In this document: in pieces, positions 1 to 8,004 of the stretch
Layout of the letters: every line of letters begins with the position of its first letter
Numbering within the stretch: position 1 is the first letter of the stretch
DNA from: Erythrobacter tepidarius
GTDB taxonomy: Bacteria > Pseudomonadota > Alphaproteobacteria > Sphingomonadales > Sphingomonadaceae
Reading direction: 5' to 3'
Assembly (NCBI RefSeq): GCF_002155695.1
Contig: NZ_MUYJ01000015.1
Coordinates: 1-64,000 of the forward strand
DNA length: 64,000 nt
Program-made: the position numbers and the translations under genes
The notes under the pieces: model-generated
Database searches by the model: none
What the model saw: the letters and a program-made list of their open reading frames with translations, nothing else
What the model was told of the DNA's origin: nothing

Positions 1-12
1 CCCCAGCTGGGA

Positions 13-924
13 TTAGAGCCGGGCGGTTGTTTTGCGCATCAGCGCGGTTGAAGCAATGGGCTGCGTAGCGGAGCCCGTAGGGCGTAGCGAAGCAGTCCAT
101 TGCTTATTCAGTTCGGCGGCGAACGCCGCCGGTGTTGCGTAGCCAAGGGACGAGTGCGGTCTCTCGCGGTTGTAGTCCTCGACCCAGGCAGCGATCTCGA
201 CCCGGGCATGGGCAAGGCTCATGAACAGGGTCTCGTTCAGCAGCTCGTCGCGCATGCGGCCGTTGAAGCTCTCGACGTAGCCATTCTGCATCGGCTTGCC
301 CGGAGCGATGTAATGCCACTCCATGCCGATCTCGCCGCACCATGCGAGCACGGCATTGCTGGTAAGCTCGGTGCCATTGTCGCTGACGATCATGCCCGGC
401 TTGCCGCGCTGGGCGATCAGCTGGGTCAGCTCGCGCACGACACGGTGCCCGGAGATCGAGGTGTCCGGCACCGCTGCCAGGCACTCTCTGGTCACATCAT
501 CGACAACGTTGAGCACGCGGAACCGCCTGCCAGAAGCTATCTGGTCATGAACAAAGTCCAGGCTCCAGCGCTGGTTCGGCAGCGCCAGCACCGGAGCAGG
601 TGCTCTGGTGCCGACAGCACGCTTGCGGCTGCGTCGTCGCCTCACCGCCAGACCTTCCTCCTTGTAAAGCCGCTGGGTCTTCTTCCGGTTGATCGTCACG
701 CCCTCCCGACGCAGCAGGATATGTAAACGGCGATAGCCGAACCGGCGGCGCTGGTTGGCCAGCCCACGCAGCTTCTCGCGCAGATCGGCATCATCGTCCC
801 GTGTGGAACGGTAGCGCACGCTCTTGCGATCAGCATCGATGACACGGCACGCCCGCCGCTCGCTCATCCCATGACACGCCTGGAGATGAGCGACCGCTTC
901 CCGCTTAGCGGCGGGCGTCACCAC
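13..924 (-). CDS. IS3-family transposase OrfB (DDE catalytic domain)
   Basis: This 303-residue frame holds the catalytic part of the transposase. It has an HTH_21-like N-terminal region (residues about 15-90) followed by an rve integrase-core domain. The DDE triad is visible as D123 (in WSLDF), D182 (in SDNG) and E218 (in YVES), with 35 residues between the second D and the E, as expected for IS3 elements. It has a GTG at 924-922 but is more likely made as an OrfAB fusion through the frameshift site at 924-930. The frame looks intact, so the element may still be active. The last 30 residues lie over a palindromic stretch near the IS end. Confidence 0.92.
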   Translation of the reverse strand: MVTPAAKREAVAHLQACHGMSERRACRVIDADRKSVRYRSTRDDDADLREKLRGLANQRRRFGYRRLHILLRREGVTINRKKTQRLYKEEGLAVRRRRSRKRAVGTRAPAPVLALPNQRWSLDFVHDQIASGRRFRVLNVVDDVTRECLAAVPDTSISGHRVVRELTQLIAQRGKPGMIVSDNGTELTSNAVLAWCGEIGMEWHYIAPGKPMQNGYVESFNGRMRDELLNETLFMSLAHARVEIAAWVEDYNRERPHSSLGYATPAAFAAELNKQWTASLRPTGSATQPIASTALMRKTTARL

Positions 925-1184
925 TTTTTTGAGAGCAAATCCTTCAGCGCCACGTTGTCCAGCATCGTGTCGGCCAGCAGCCGCTTGAGCTTCGCGTTCT
1001 CGCTCTCAAGTTCCCGCAGCCGCCGGGCCTCGGATACCTCCAGCCCGCCATACTTGGCCTTCCAGTTGTAGATCGTCGCTTCAGACACCCCGTGCCGCCG
1101 GGCCAGATCAGCGGTCTTCGCCCCCGCCTCTGCCTCCTTCAGCACCCCAATGATCTGCTCTTCTGAAAACCTCTTGCGCTTCAT
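918..1184 (-). CDS. IS3-family transposase OrfA (helix-turn-helix)
   Basis: An 88-residue protein with the Tnp_1/HTH_8 fold: an N-terminal [20 protein letters not shown] segment, a helix-turn-helix around residues 25-45 ([15 protein letters not shown]), and a C-terminal leucine-zipper-like stretch ([17 protein letters not shown]). This is the DNA-binding partner that recognises the IS ends. Its last codons run through a perfect A AAA AAG heptamer in the zero frame before the TGA stop at 920-918, so a -1 slip fuses it to OrfB. A Shine-Dalgarno-like AGGAAGGA lies just upstream of the ATG. Confidence 0.92.
   Translation of the reverse strand: MKRKRFSEEQIIGVLKEAEAGAKTADLARRHGVSEATIYNWKAKYGGLEVSEARRLRELESENAKLKRLLADTMLDNVALKDLLSKKW
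924..930 (-). promoter_or_regulatory. Programmed -1 ribosomal frameshift site of the IS3 element
   Basis: On the minus strand the sequence is TC A AAA AAG TGG TGA, an X XXY YYZ slippery heptamer in the orfA reading frame, two codons before the orfA stop. Slipping back one base gives GTG GTG ACG and continues directly into orfB. This is the established way IS3 elements make the OrfAB transposase. The call rests on the exact heptamer and its phase; any stimulating downstream structure was not assessed. Confidence 0.85.
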
Positions 1185-1244
1185 CGTCTGTCCTTCCTTC
1201 AGGCCAGACTCTAATCGAGCGTGGAGGAAAATCAGGGGGTCACG

Positions 1245-2411
1245 TCACTGCGCGACATTCCCGCAGCGCGCCCCTTCACAGTAATTGGCCCAAGCCGCCA
1301 TAAGCTCGCGGCGTTTTTCCAGCATAGTTCCACGTTGATATGCGGCAACGGTCTTGTCGCTCACCACGTGCGCCAGCGCCGCCTCTGCCAGATCGGAAGG
1401 CCAGTTGGTTTGCTCGGCAACCCAATCGCGGAAGGTAGAGCGGAAGCCGTGCGCGGTAACGTTCAGCCCCATGTCGCGGAGCGCCTTTGTCAGCGTCATG
1501 TCGGAGAGGGGCTTGCCGCGCTTCTGGCCCGGAAAAACAAGGTCGGTGTATTCGCGGCGATGCGCTTTCATCCGCTCGAAAAGCGCCACCGCTTGCGGGG
1601 AGAGCGGCACCACGTGTTCGCGTCCTGCCTTCATCCGCTCGGCTGGCACCGTCCACGTTGCCGCATCCAGATCAAGCTCGCCCCAAGTCATCATCCGCAC
1701 CTCGCCCGAACGTGCGGCAGTCAGGATAACAGCTTCGAGTGCCAGCCGCCCCATGCTTTCGGATTCCCGTAATTTACGCGTAAATACGGGAAGCTCGGCA
1801 TAGGGGAGCGCGGCATGGTGCTTGGGCTTGGCGCGCTGCCTTGGGAGCGCCTTGTCGATCACAGGCAAGGCCAGCCCGCTTGTCCGGTAGCCCTTGGCGA
1901 CTGCCCAATCGATCACGGCATTGATACGCTGGCGCAGCCGCCGTGCGGTTTCCGGCTTTTCCAGCCATATCGCCGCGAGGCAGTCGCGCACCGCTGCCGC
2001 GTCGACGTCCGCCACCGAACGATTGCCGAAAGCAGGCACCGCATAGGTTTCGAGCGTGTTGAGCCATTGCGCCGCGTGCTTGGCATTTTTCCAGCTCGGC
2101 GCGTTCTCGGCATGAACCGTTTTTACGGCTGCGGAAAACGTGGGAATGCCCGCCGCCTTGGCGCGCTCTGCAACCGGATCGATCCCAATCTCGATTTGCT
2201 GGCGCACCTCTGCCGCACGCTCGCGGGCAAGCTTGAGCGGGACTTTGCTGGCGCTGCCTAGGCCAATGTCGCGCCGCCGCCCGTCTTTTTGGACACGGAC
2301 AATCCAGCTCTTGCTGCCGCCCTTGCCGACAATAAGGCCAAGCCCCTCGCCATCCCAATAGCGCCCCGGCTCTTTGAGCTTGGCGATACCTGTTGCCGTG
2401 AGCTTACCCAT
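1245..2411 (-). CDS. Tyrosine-type site-specific integrase of a genomic island
   Basis: A 388-residue integrase with an N-terminal arm-binding domain of the DUF4102 kind (residues 1-85), a SAM-like core-binding domain (about 90-180) and a C-terminal catalytic domain. The catalytic residues are present: R234 in TAARSGEVR, K261, the H321-x-x-R324 box (HGFR), H348 and the nucleophile Y358. I chose the ATG at 2411, preceded by GGGGAAAG, over an upstream in-frame GTG at 2438, because MGKLTA is the usual family start. The gene lies just downstream of the tRNA-Ser 3' end and reads away from it, the standard layout for an element integrated at a tRNA. The frame looks intact and the enzyme is probably functional. 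Confidence 0.93.
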   Translation of the reverse strand: MGKLTATGIAKLKEPGRYWDGEGLGLIVGKGGSKSWIVRVQKDGRRRDIGLGSASKVPLKLARERAAEVRQQIEIGIDPVAERAKAAGIPTFSAAVKTVHAENAPSWKNAKHAAQWLNTLETYAVPAFGNRSVADVDAAAVRDCLAAIWLEKPETARRLRQRINAVIDWAVAKGYRTSGLALPVIDKALPRQRAKPKHHAALPYAELPVFTRKLRESESMGRLALEAVILTAARSGEVRMMTWGELDLDAATWTVPAERMKAGREHVVPLSPQAVALFERMKAHRREYTDLVFPGQKRGKPLSDMTLTKALRDMGLNVTAHGFRSTFRDWVAEQTNWPSDLAEAALAHVVSDKTVAAYQRGTMLEKRRELMAAWANYCEGARCGNVAQ

Positions 2412-2553
2412 CGCCACTTTCCCCACACTATTTCCCACAACGTAACGCGGATTGCGGGGAACGGCAAGGGCCAGCCGGGAACGTCAGCTTTGCTATTTCT
2501 CTCTATTTTAGAGGGCTTGCACGGCTGGCGAGGTCCGGCTGGGATTGGGTAGG

Positions 2554-2580
2554 TGGCGGAGCAGGAGGGATTCGAACCCT
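2554..2580 (-). other. Probable chromosomal attachment site (att) in the tRNA-Ser 3' end
   Basis: Integrases of this type usually recombine in the T-arm/acceptor end of a tRNA gene and leave it whole. The integrase starts about 140 bp from this end, with only non-coding sequence between. The matching direct repeat at the far end of the island would be outside the window, so the exact core cannot be seen. Confidence 0.5.
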
Positions 2581-2644
2581 CGATACGGTTTTGCCGTATA
2601 CACACTTTCCAGGCGTGCGCCTTCGACCACTCGGCCACTGCTCC
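2554..2644 (-). tRNA. tRNA-Ser (anticodon GGA)
   Basis: On the minus strand the sequence begins GGAGCAG and ends CTGCTCC-G-CCA, giving a 7-bp acceptor stem with encoded CCA. The anticodon loop is CTGGAAA, so the anticodon is GGA, reading UCC/UCU. A long variable arm (GTGTATACGGCAAAACCGTATC) marks it as a class II serine tRNA, and the T-arm GGTTCGAATCC is canonical. Its 3' end faces the integrase gene and is the presumed attachment site. Confidence 0.97.
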
Positions 2645-2864
2645 GCTGCACGTTCTTGTTGCGCTACCGCTCGGCTGCCTGCGCGCCTTTTGGCGCGCTG
2701 CCGCTTGGTTGCTGGAGCGCCCAAGAAGGGCAAGGCTGCGCCGATAGCGGTGAATGGCCCCCTTCGCAAGGCGACAGGTTTGGCAGTGCACCGGAATTGT
2801 GGTACGAGACTCGCGGTGGTCAGCGCTGCGCGGATCCGGCATTCCCTGCGAACGCTGCCTCAAG

Positions 2865-2905
2865 AACCCCTTTCCGCCCCCCAAAACGCGTGGAAAGGGG
2901 TTTTT
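2865..2905 (+). terminator. Rho-independent terminator-like hairpin
   Basis: AACCCCTTTCC at 2865-2875 pairs with GGAAAGGGGTT at 2892-2902, an 11-bp perfect stem, and a run of five T (2901-2905) follows the GC-rich arm on the plus strand. The opposite strand ends in TTCTTG, so it works best for plus-strand transcription. No plus-strand gene lies immediately upstream. Confidence 0.65.
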
Positions 2906-2924
2906 GCGTGGCGCCCCTTGTTTT

Positions 2925-3010
2925 TTCTCAAGCGCCGGCGGGCGCATCCGCCCTTGGCTTACGCGCCATGAGGCGCGGCGGGCAGTTGCCCTCGCGGCCA
3001 TGCGGCCCGG
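2925..3010. repeat. Dispersed GC-rich intergenic repeat, copy 1
   Basis: A block with T6, then GCGCCGG, then CTTGGCTTACGCGCCATGAGGCGCGGCG, is closely similar to a block at 41305-41400 (T6, GCGCCGGG, CTTGGCTACGCGCCATAAGGCGCGGCG). Both are outside genes. ACGCGCCAT.AGGCGCG forms a short inverted repeat within each. Confidence 0.5.
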
Positions 3011-3061
3011 GCCATCGCTTTCATTCTGGCTATGGCTTTGCTTGGCTGGCACTATGCCCGC

Positions 3062-4081
3062 ATGAACAGAGCCTTCCTCGCCGCTGCGACGGCCCTCACC
3101 CTCACCCTGCCCGCTGTCGCTCAGGACGAGCCCTTGCCCTCAAGTAGCGAAGCGGTAGGGCAACCAAAGACTCCCGCGCCAGCGCCATCGGAGATCGTCG
3201 CCGCCGCGCCCAAGAGCGATTGGGTGGCGATTCCGGCGGAGGATCTGCTGGTGATGACCCTCGCGCCGGATGCCGAAGGCAAGCCGCGCACGGTGGTGAT
3301 CCAGCTGATGCCCGCGCCCTTCTCGCAAGGCTGGGTCCACAACATCCGCCTGCTCGCACGCGCCAAGTGGTATGACGGCATCTCGGTCAACCGGGTGCAG
3401 GACAATTACGTCACCCAGTGGGGCGATCCCAATTACGACAACCCGGAAGCGACGGGGAAGCCCAAGCCCTTGCCGCAAGGGCTGAAGGTGATGGGGGAAG
3501 CGGAGTATGTGACGCATGATTGGTGTGGTCATCACGTTTGCCCACCACTGCCGCCCGTTGGTGCGGACGATACCAAGCAAGACGACACATATGGAAACGC
3601 CGGCATCGTGCGGGGCTGGCCGCTCTCTAGCCAGCAGGGAATGTCAGGGGTCTGGCCTGTCCATTGCTACGGCATGGTCGGCGTCGGACGGAACTACTCG
3701 CCCGACACCGGCTCGGGCGCGGAACTCTACACCGTGATCGGCCATGCCCCGCGCCATCTCGATCGCAACATTGCGCTGGTCGGGCGGGTGATCGAGGGGA
3801 TGGAACACCTCTCGAGCCTGCCGCGCGGGTCGGGCGATCTCGGCTTTTACACCGCGGAGGAAGCGGGCAAGCGCACGCCGATCCTGACGGTGCGGGTCGC
3901 GAGCGATCTTCCCGCGAGCGAACAACCGAGATTTGAATATCTCTCGACCGAAAGCGCAATCTTCGCCCGCTACGCCGAAGCCATCGCCAACCGCCGCGAT
4001 CCGTTCTTCATCGTGCCCGCCGGCGGCGCGGACATCTGCAACATCCGCGTGCCGGTGCGGCGGGTGACGGACGGGGGCTGA
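3062..4081 (+). CDS. Secreted peptidyl-prolyl cis-trans isomerase, divergent cyclophilin type
   Basis: A 339-residue protein with an N-terminal signal peptide (cleavage near AVA-QD at residue 20) and a cyclophilin-like domain from about residue 60 to 275. Recognisable landmarks are VIQLMP, WYDGISVNRVQDNYVTQWGDP (the equivalent of FHRVI...QGGDP), GMVGVGR, SGAELYTVIG and the LDRNIALVGRVIEGM segment typical of bacterial cyclophilins. The active site departs from the standard one, with N in place of the usual H before R and WGDP for GGDP. A Cys/His-rich stretch (around residues 158-165) interrupts the middle. It probably acts in the periplasm on envelope proteins. I start at the ATG at 3062 because the signal peptide begins there. 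It stands alone, with its stop two bases from the convergent rsh gene. Confidence 0.8.
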   Translation: MNRAFLAAATALTLTLPAVAQDEPLPSSSEAVGQPKTPAPAPSEIVAAAPKSDWVAIPAEDLLVMTLAPDAEGKPRTVVIQLMPAPFSQGWVHNIRLLARAKWYDGISVNRVQDNYVTQWGDPNYDNPEATGKPKPLPQGLKVMGEAEYVTHDWCGHHVCPPLPPVGADDTKQDDTYGNAGIVRGWPLSSQQGMSGVWPVHCYGMVGVGRNYSPDTGSGAELYTVIGHAPRHLDRNIALVGRVIEGMEHLSSLPRGSGDLGFYTAEEAGKRTPILTVRVASDLPASEQPRFEYLSTESAIFARYAEAIANRRDPFFIVPAGGADICNIRVPVRRVTDGG

Positions 4082-4083
4082 GC

Positions 4084-6174
4084 CTACTGCCGGTCCGCCT
4101 GTGCTACCGCGTCGCTGGCGCGCAGGGCCGATATGATGCGGTTGAGGTGGGCCGCATCCTCGACCTCGACCTCGATATTATAGGTCACAAAGGGGTGGTC
4201 GATCTGGGCCTGGATCAGGGTAATGATGTTGGCCTTGTTCTGTGCGAAGATCCCCGCCATTTCCGCGAGCGTGCCCAGCCGGTCGTAGATCGTCACCGAC
4301 AGCTGCCCCGCTGCCCCTACCGAACGGTTGCCCCAGGCAAGATCGATCCAGTCGCTGTCCACCCCGTTCGCCAGTTCCATGCAGTCGATCGCATGGACCA
4401 GCACCGGCTCGCCCTTGCGGCGGATGCCGACGATGCGATCGCCGGGCACCGGGTGGCAGCACGGGGCGAGCTCGAAGGCGACCCCGGGCGTCAGGCCGCG
4501 GATCGAGATTGCCCGTTCACGCCGTTCCCAGTGTTCATCCGCGGCAATGCTCGCGGTGCAGCCGGGCACCAGCGCCTCCATCACCTCGCGATCGGAGATC
4601 TTGGCCGCGCCGATGGCGTACATCAGCTCATCCGGTTCCTCCATGCCAAGCCGGTGCACCGCTGCGCGGATCGCCTTCTTGCCGATCCGCGCGGGCACGC
4701 GCGCGGCGATCTCGTCGAACAGTTTGGCCCCGATCTCGGCCACCTCGGCGCGCTCCTTCATTCGCACCGCCCGGCGGATCGCGGCGCGCGCCTTGCCCGT
4801 AACCACGAAAGACAGCCATGACAGCTGTGGCGAGGCGTGGGGGTTCTTGATGATTTCCACGACATCGCCATTGTTGAGCGGTGTCCTGAGCGGCATGTGA
4901 CGCCCGTTGATCTTCACACCCGCCGTCTGGCTACCGAGGTTGGTGTGGACTGCGAAGGCAAAGTCCACCGCGGTCGCGCCCTTGGGTAGCTGGAACAGCG
5001 CGCCCTTGGGCGTGAAGGCGAAGATCCTGTCCTGATAGATCGCCAGCCGCGTGTGCTCGAGCAGCTCCTCGGCATCGTGGCTGGCATCGACGATCTCGAT
5101 CAGGTCGCGCAGCCAGCCGACCGCGCCATCGGGCTTGTCGCCCTGCTTGTAGGCCCAGTGGGCGGCGAGGCCGAATTCATTGGTGCGGTGCATCTCGCGG
5201 GTGCGGATCTGCACTTCGACCCGCATCGAATTCTCGTACATCAGCGAGGTGTGCAAGGAACGGTAGCCGTTCGATTTGGGGGTCGAGATGTAGTCCTTGA
5301 ATTTGCCCGGCAGGAACTGCCAGGTGGTGTGGAGGATGCCGAGCGCGCGGTAACAATCCTCAACGGTATCGGTCAGCACGCGGAAGGCCATGATATCGGT
5401 CACCTGCTCGAAGCTGACGTGGCGTTCGGCCATCTTGCGCCAGATCGAATAGGGGTGTTTCTCGCGACCAGACACCTCGACCTTGAGCCCGGCCTCGGCA
5501 AGGCGCTGCTTGATCTTGAGCGCGATGGCATCGACTTGCCCGCCGTCTTGACTTCGCAGTTGTTCAAGCCGGCCGGTGATGGTGGCATAGGCCTCCGGCT
5601 CCAGCTCGCGGAAGGCGAGCGCCTGCATCTCGCGCATGTATTCGTACATCCCCACGCGTTCGGCGAGGGGGGCGTAGATATCCATCGTCTCGCGGGCGAT
5701 GCGCTGGCGCTTTTCGGGTGACTTGATGAAATGCAGCGTGCGCATGTTGTGCAGCCGGTCGGCGAGCTTGACCAGCAGCACGCGGATATCTTCCGACATC
5801 GCCAGCAGGAACTTGCGCAGGTTCTCCGCCGCGCGCTCGTTCTCGGGCATGGTCTCGATCTTGGAGAGCTTGGTGACACCATCCACCAGCCGCGCGACCT
5901 CGGGGCCGAAATGGGCCTCGATGTCTTCGATCGTGGCGAGCGTGTCTTCGACCGTGTCGTGGAGCAGCGCGGTGATGATGGTCGCCTGATCGAGCTTGAG
6001 GTCGGTCATCAGGCCCGCGACTTCGACGGGGTGGGAGAAATAGGGATCGCCGCTCGCACGCTTTTGGCTGCCGTGCTTCTGCACGGTATAGACGTAAGCG
6101 CGGTTGAGCATCGCCTCGTCGGCGGCAGGGTCGTATTCGAGGACCTTCTCGACGAGTTCGTATTGGCGCAGCAT
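4084..6174 (-). CDS. rsh: Bifunctional (p)ppGpp synthetase/hydrolase (RelA/SpoT homologue)
   Basis: A long RSH enzyme of 696 residues that makes and degrades the stringent-response alarmone. The N-terminal HD hydrolase domain has the HDTVED motif at residues 72-77. The synthetase domain (about 230-345) contains YRSLHTSL and VEVQIRTREMH. TGS (about 380-440) contains FTPKGALFQLPKGATAVDFAFAVH, and a C-terminal ACT domain spans about 620-696. An intact HD box together with a synthetase domain implies both activities, as in most alphaproteobacteria, which carry one such gene. I prefer the ATG at 6174 (MLRQYELVEKV) to one ten codons upstream, as the family begins there. Confidence 0.96.
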   Translation of the reverse strand: MLRQYELVEKVLEYDPAADEAMLNRAYVYTVQKHGSQKRASGDPYFSHPVEVAGLMTDLKLDQATIITALLHDTVEDTLATIEDIEAHFGPEVARLVDGVTKLSKIETMPENERAAENLRKFLLAMSEDIRVLLVKLADRLHNMRTLHFIKSPEKRQRIARETMDIYAPLAERVGMYEYMREMQALAFRELEPEAYATITGRLEQLRSQDGGQVDAIALKIKQRLAEAGLKVEVSGREKHPYSIWRKMAERHVSFEQVTDIMAFRVLTDTVEDCYRALGILHTTWQFLPGKFKDYISTPKSNGYRSLHTSLMYENSMRVEVQIRTREMHRTNEFGLAAHWAYKQGDKPDGAVGWLRDLIEIVDASHDAEELLEHTRLAIYQDRIFAFTPKGALFQLPKGATAVDFAFAVHTNLGSQTAGVKINGRHMPLRTPLNNGDVVEIIKNPHASPQLSWLSFVVTGKARAAIRRAVRMKERAEVAEIGAKLFDEIAARVPARIGKKAIRAAVHRLGMEEPDELMYAIGAAKISDREVMEALVPGCTASIAADEHWERRERAISIRGLTPGVAFELAPCCHPVPGDRIVGIRRKGEPVLVHAIDCMELANGVDSDWIDLAWGNRSVGAAGQLSVTIYDRLGTLAEMAGIFAQNKANIITLIQAQIDHPFVTYNIEVEVEDAAHLNRIISALRASDAVAQADRQ

Positions 6175-6238
6175 TACGGGTGAATATGAGCGCCAGAGCA
6201 CCATGCCGCAAGTGCGAAGAAGGGCGCGGCCCTCCGCG

Positions 6239-7096
6239 TCAGGGCCAGATTGCGCGCGGCGGAAGGCTCATCAGGATCGCATCGATATTGCCGCCGGTCT
6301 TGAGGCCGAAGATCGTGCCGCGGTCATAGACCAGATTGAACTCGGCATAGCGGCCCCGGTATTCCAGCATCTGCGCTTCGTCCGCCGCATCGAAGGGTGT
6401 GTGCATGCGCCGCCTGACGATCGCCGGGAAGACGTCGAGGAACTTCCTGCCGATGTCGCGGATGAAGGCAAAATTGCGATCGAAGCCGGCGTCATCGGCG
6501 CATTCGAGGTGATCGCAGAATATCCCGCCGACCCCGCGATGCACCTTGCGGTGCGGGATGTAGAAATACTCCTGCGCCCACTTCGAATAGCGTTCATAAT
6601 AGGTCTCGTCGTGCGGATCGCAGGCGGCCTGCATCGCGGCATGGAATTCGGCGGTGTCCTCGGCATAGGGGATCGGCGGATTGAGATCCGCCCCGCCGCC
6701 GAACCAGGCCTTGGTGGTGGTGAGAAAGCGGGTGTTCATGTGCACGGCCGGCACGTGCGGATTGGCCATGTGCGCCACCAGGCTGATCCCAGTCGCGGCA
6801 AAGCCGGGGTTGTCCGCGCTCGCCCCGTTGATCGAGCCGGCAAATTCCTTGGCGAAGTTGCCGCGCACGGTCGAGACATTGACCCCGACCTTCTCGAACA
6901 CCTTGCCCTTCATCAGCCCCTGAACGCCGCCGCCAGGATCGGGATTGCCTTGCTCCTCGCGCTCCCACGGGATGTAGGTGAAGCGGGCGTCAGAGCCTGC
7001 CTCGCGCTCGATACGCTCGAATTCAGCGCAAATTTGGTCGCGCAGGTCTTCAAACCACGCCCGCGCGCGGCCCGTATGTGGTGTCCAGTCCGTCAT
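6239..7096 (-). CDS. hemF: Oxygen-dependent coproporphyrinogen-III oxidase
   Basis: A 285-residue aerobic CPO that converts coproporphyrinogen III to protoporphyrinogen IX in haem synthesis, acting in the cytoplasm as a dimer. Family signatures are clear: GGGVQGLMKGKVFEKVGVN near residue 55, the HMNTRFL segment, the WFGGGADLNP motif, and YAEFNLVYDRGTIFGLKTGGN near the C-terminus. The upstream frame is open for another 35 codons, but the ATG at 7096 (MTDWTPH) gives the normal family length. It is divergent from pdeM, with about 100 bp between the starts. Confidence 0.97.
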   Translation of the reverse strand: MTDWTPHTGRARAWFEDLRDQICAEFERIEREAGSDARFTYIPWEREEQGNPDPGGGVQGLMKGKVFEKVGVNVSTVRGNFAKEFAGSINGASADNPGFAATGISLVAHMANPHVPAVHMNTRFLTTTKAWFGGGADLNPPIPYAEDTAEFHAAMQAACDPHDETYYERYSKWAQEYFYIPHRKVHRGVGGIFCDHLECADDAGFDRNFAFIRDIGRKFLDVFPAIVRRRMHTPFDAADEAQMLEYRGRYAEFNLVYDRGTIFGLKTGGNIDAILMSLPPRAIWP

Positions 7097-7199
7097 ACAT
7101 CCCCGTCCGTCATTTGCCCGCAGCATAGGCGATGAAGCGCACCGCACAAGGCCCGCCCCGGCATTGCCAAAGCGAATCTTTGCAGGCAATGAGCCAGGC

Positions 7200-7907
7200 A
7201 TGGTTCGCGCTATGTTCTTTCCCTTCGCCTTTGCCGGACACGAGCTGGCGCTCGGGCAAGGCCGCGCGCTCTACTGGCCGGCCGAGCGCACGCTGCTGGT
7301 GGCCGATCTGCATCTGGAGAAGGCGAGCTGGTTTGCCGCGCGCGGCCAGATGCTCCCGCCCTATGACAGCCGCGATAGTCTCGAACGGCTGGCCGAGGCG
7401 GTGCGGCTAACCGGCGCACGGCGGGTGATCACGCTGGGCGATAATTTCCACGATGCTGCCGGCGCGCTCAGGCTCGATCCACACTCCGCCGGGATGCTCG
7501 AGGCGCTCACGCGGGCGCTCGATTGGGTATGGATCACCGGCAACCACGACGAGGAACTGCCCAAGGGCTTCGGCGGGACGATCGTGCCCGAGCTAGAACT
7601 GGGCGGCGTTGTCCTGCGCCATGAAGCCCGCGCCGGAGAGACCGCGCCCGAGCTTTCGGGCCACTACCATCCCAAATTGCGGGTCAACCTCAGGAACCGC
7701 CATATCGCGCGTCCCTGCGCGGTCATCGGCAGCAGCGACAACGGGGCCGAGCGCATGATCCTGCCCGCTTTCGGCAGCCTCACCGGCGGGCTCGATGCCG
7801 CCCATCCCGAAATCCTCGGTGCGCTGCAACCCGCGCGCACGATCGCGGCGCTGATGCCCGCCAAAGGCCGCATCGCCCGCTTCCCGCTGTGGCAGGCAAG
7901 CGCCTGA
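7200..7907 (+). CDS. pdeM: Ligase-associated DNA damage response endonuclease PdeM (calcineurin-like phosphoesterase)
   Basis: A 235-residue metallophosphoesterase. Motifs are in the expected order: DLHLEK (D-x-H), GDNFHD (GD), ITGNHDE (GNHD/E) and SGHYHPK (GHxH). These bind two metal ions. PdeM proteins are often encoded beside a DNA ligase and helicase; neither is here, so the DNA-repair role comes from family knowledge only. An ATG four codons downstream (7212, MFFPFAF) is an alternative start. It converges with the MCP gene that follows. Confidence 0.85.
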   Translation: MVRAMFFPFAFAGHELALGQGRALYWPAERTLLVADLHLEKASWFAARGQMLPPYDSRDSLERLAEAVRLTGARRVITLGDNFHDAAGALRLDPHSAGMLEALTRALDWVWITGNHDEELPKGFGGTIVPELELGGVVLRHEARAGETAPELSGHYHPKLRVNLRNRHIARPCAVIGSSDNGAERMILPAFGSLTGGLDAAHPEILGALQPARTIAALMPAKGRIARFPLWQASA

Positions 7908-8004
7908 CAAGCGGGCCGCCTCACAGCCCTTCCCTAGGCGAAGGCCCCCTCTGCCGTGCCCCTGGTGCGCGAGGTCGGTGAAGTGGCCGAAAAACCGGGG
8001 GGCG

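Larger units (their letters stand above)
1..1242 (-). mobile_element. IS3-family insertion sequence (IS407-like group), left tip cut by window edge
   Basis: The element carries orfA and orfB in the usual IS3 arrangement. Its right end reads, on the minus strand, TGACCCCCTGATTTTCC, beginning at 1242. The window starts with CCCCAGCTGGGATTAGAG, which matches the other end if about four bases (TGAC) lie outside the window. Both ends share GATTAGAG a little inside the tip. The element therefore is probably complete and about 1.25 kb long. It sits 2 bp beyond the stop codon of the integrase gene, so it did not break that gene. A target-site duplication cannot be checked because the left flank is missing. 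Confidence 0.85.
2645..3061. other. Gene-free stretch between tRNA-Ser and the cyclophilin gene
   Basis: I see no convincing protein gene here. The stretch holds a terminator-like hairpin (2865-2905), a GC-rich intergenic repeat copy (about 2925-3010), and about 220 bp (2645-2864) before the hairpin that might carry a small transcript. SRP RNA was considered, but the conserved GGAAGG...AGCAGCC motif is absent. Confidence 0.6.

Noticed and set aside
1765..1790. Palindrome ATTTACGCGTAAAT inside the integrase gene as an operator
   Set aside because: It is within coding sequence, explained by the codons for a FTRKL stretch, and has no second copy near the promoter.
2645..2864. SRP (4.5S) RNA or tmRNA beside tRNA-Ser
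   Set aside because: The invariant SRP tip (GGAAGG...AGCAGCC) and tmRNA tRNA-like ends are not present on either strand.
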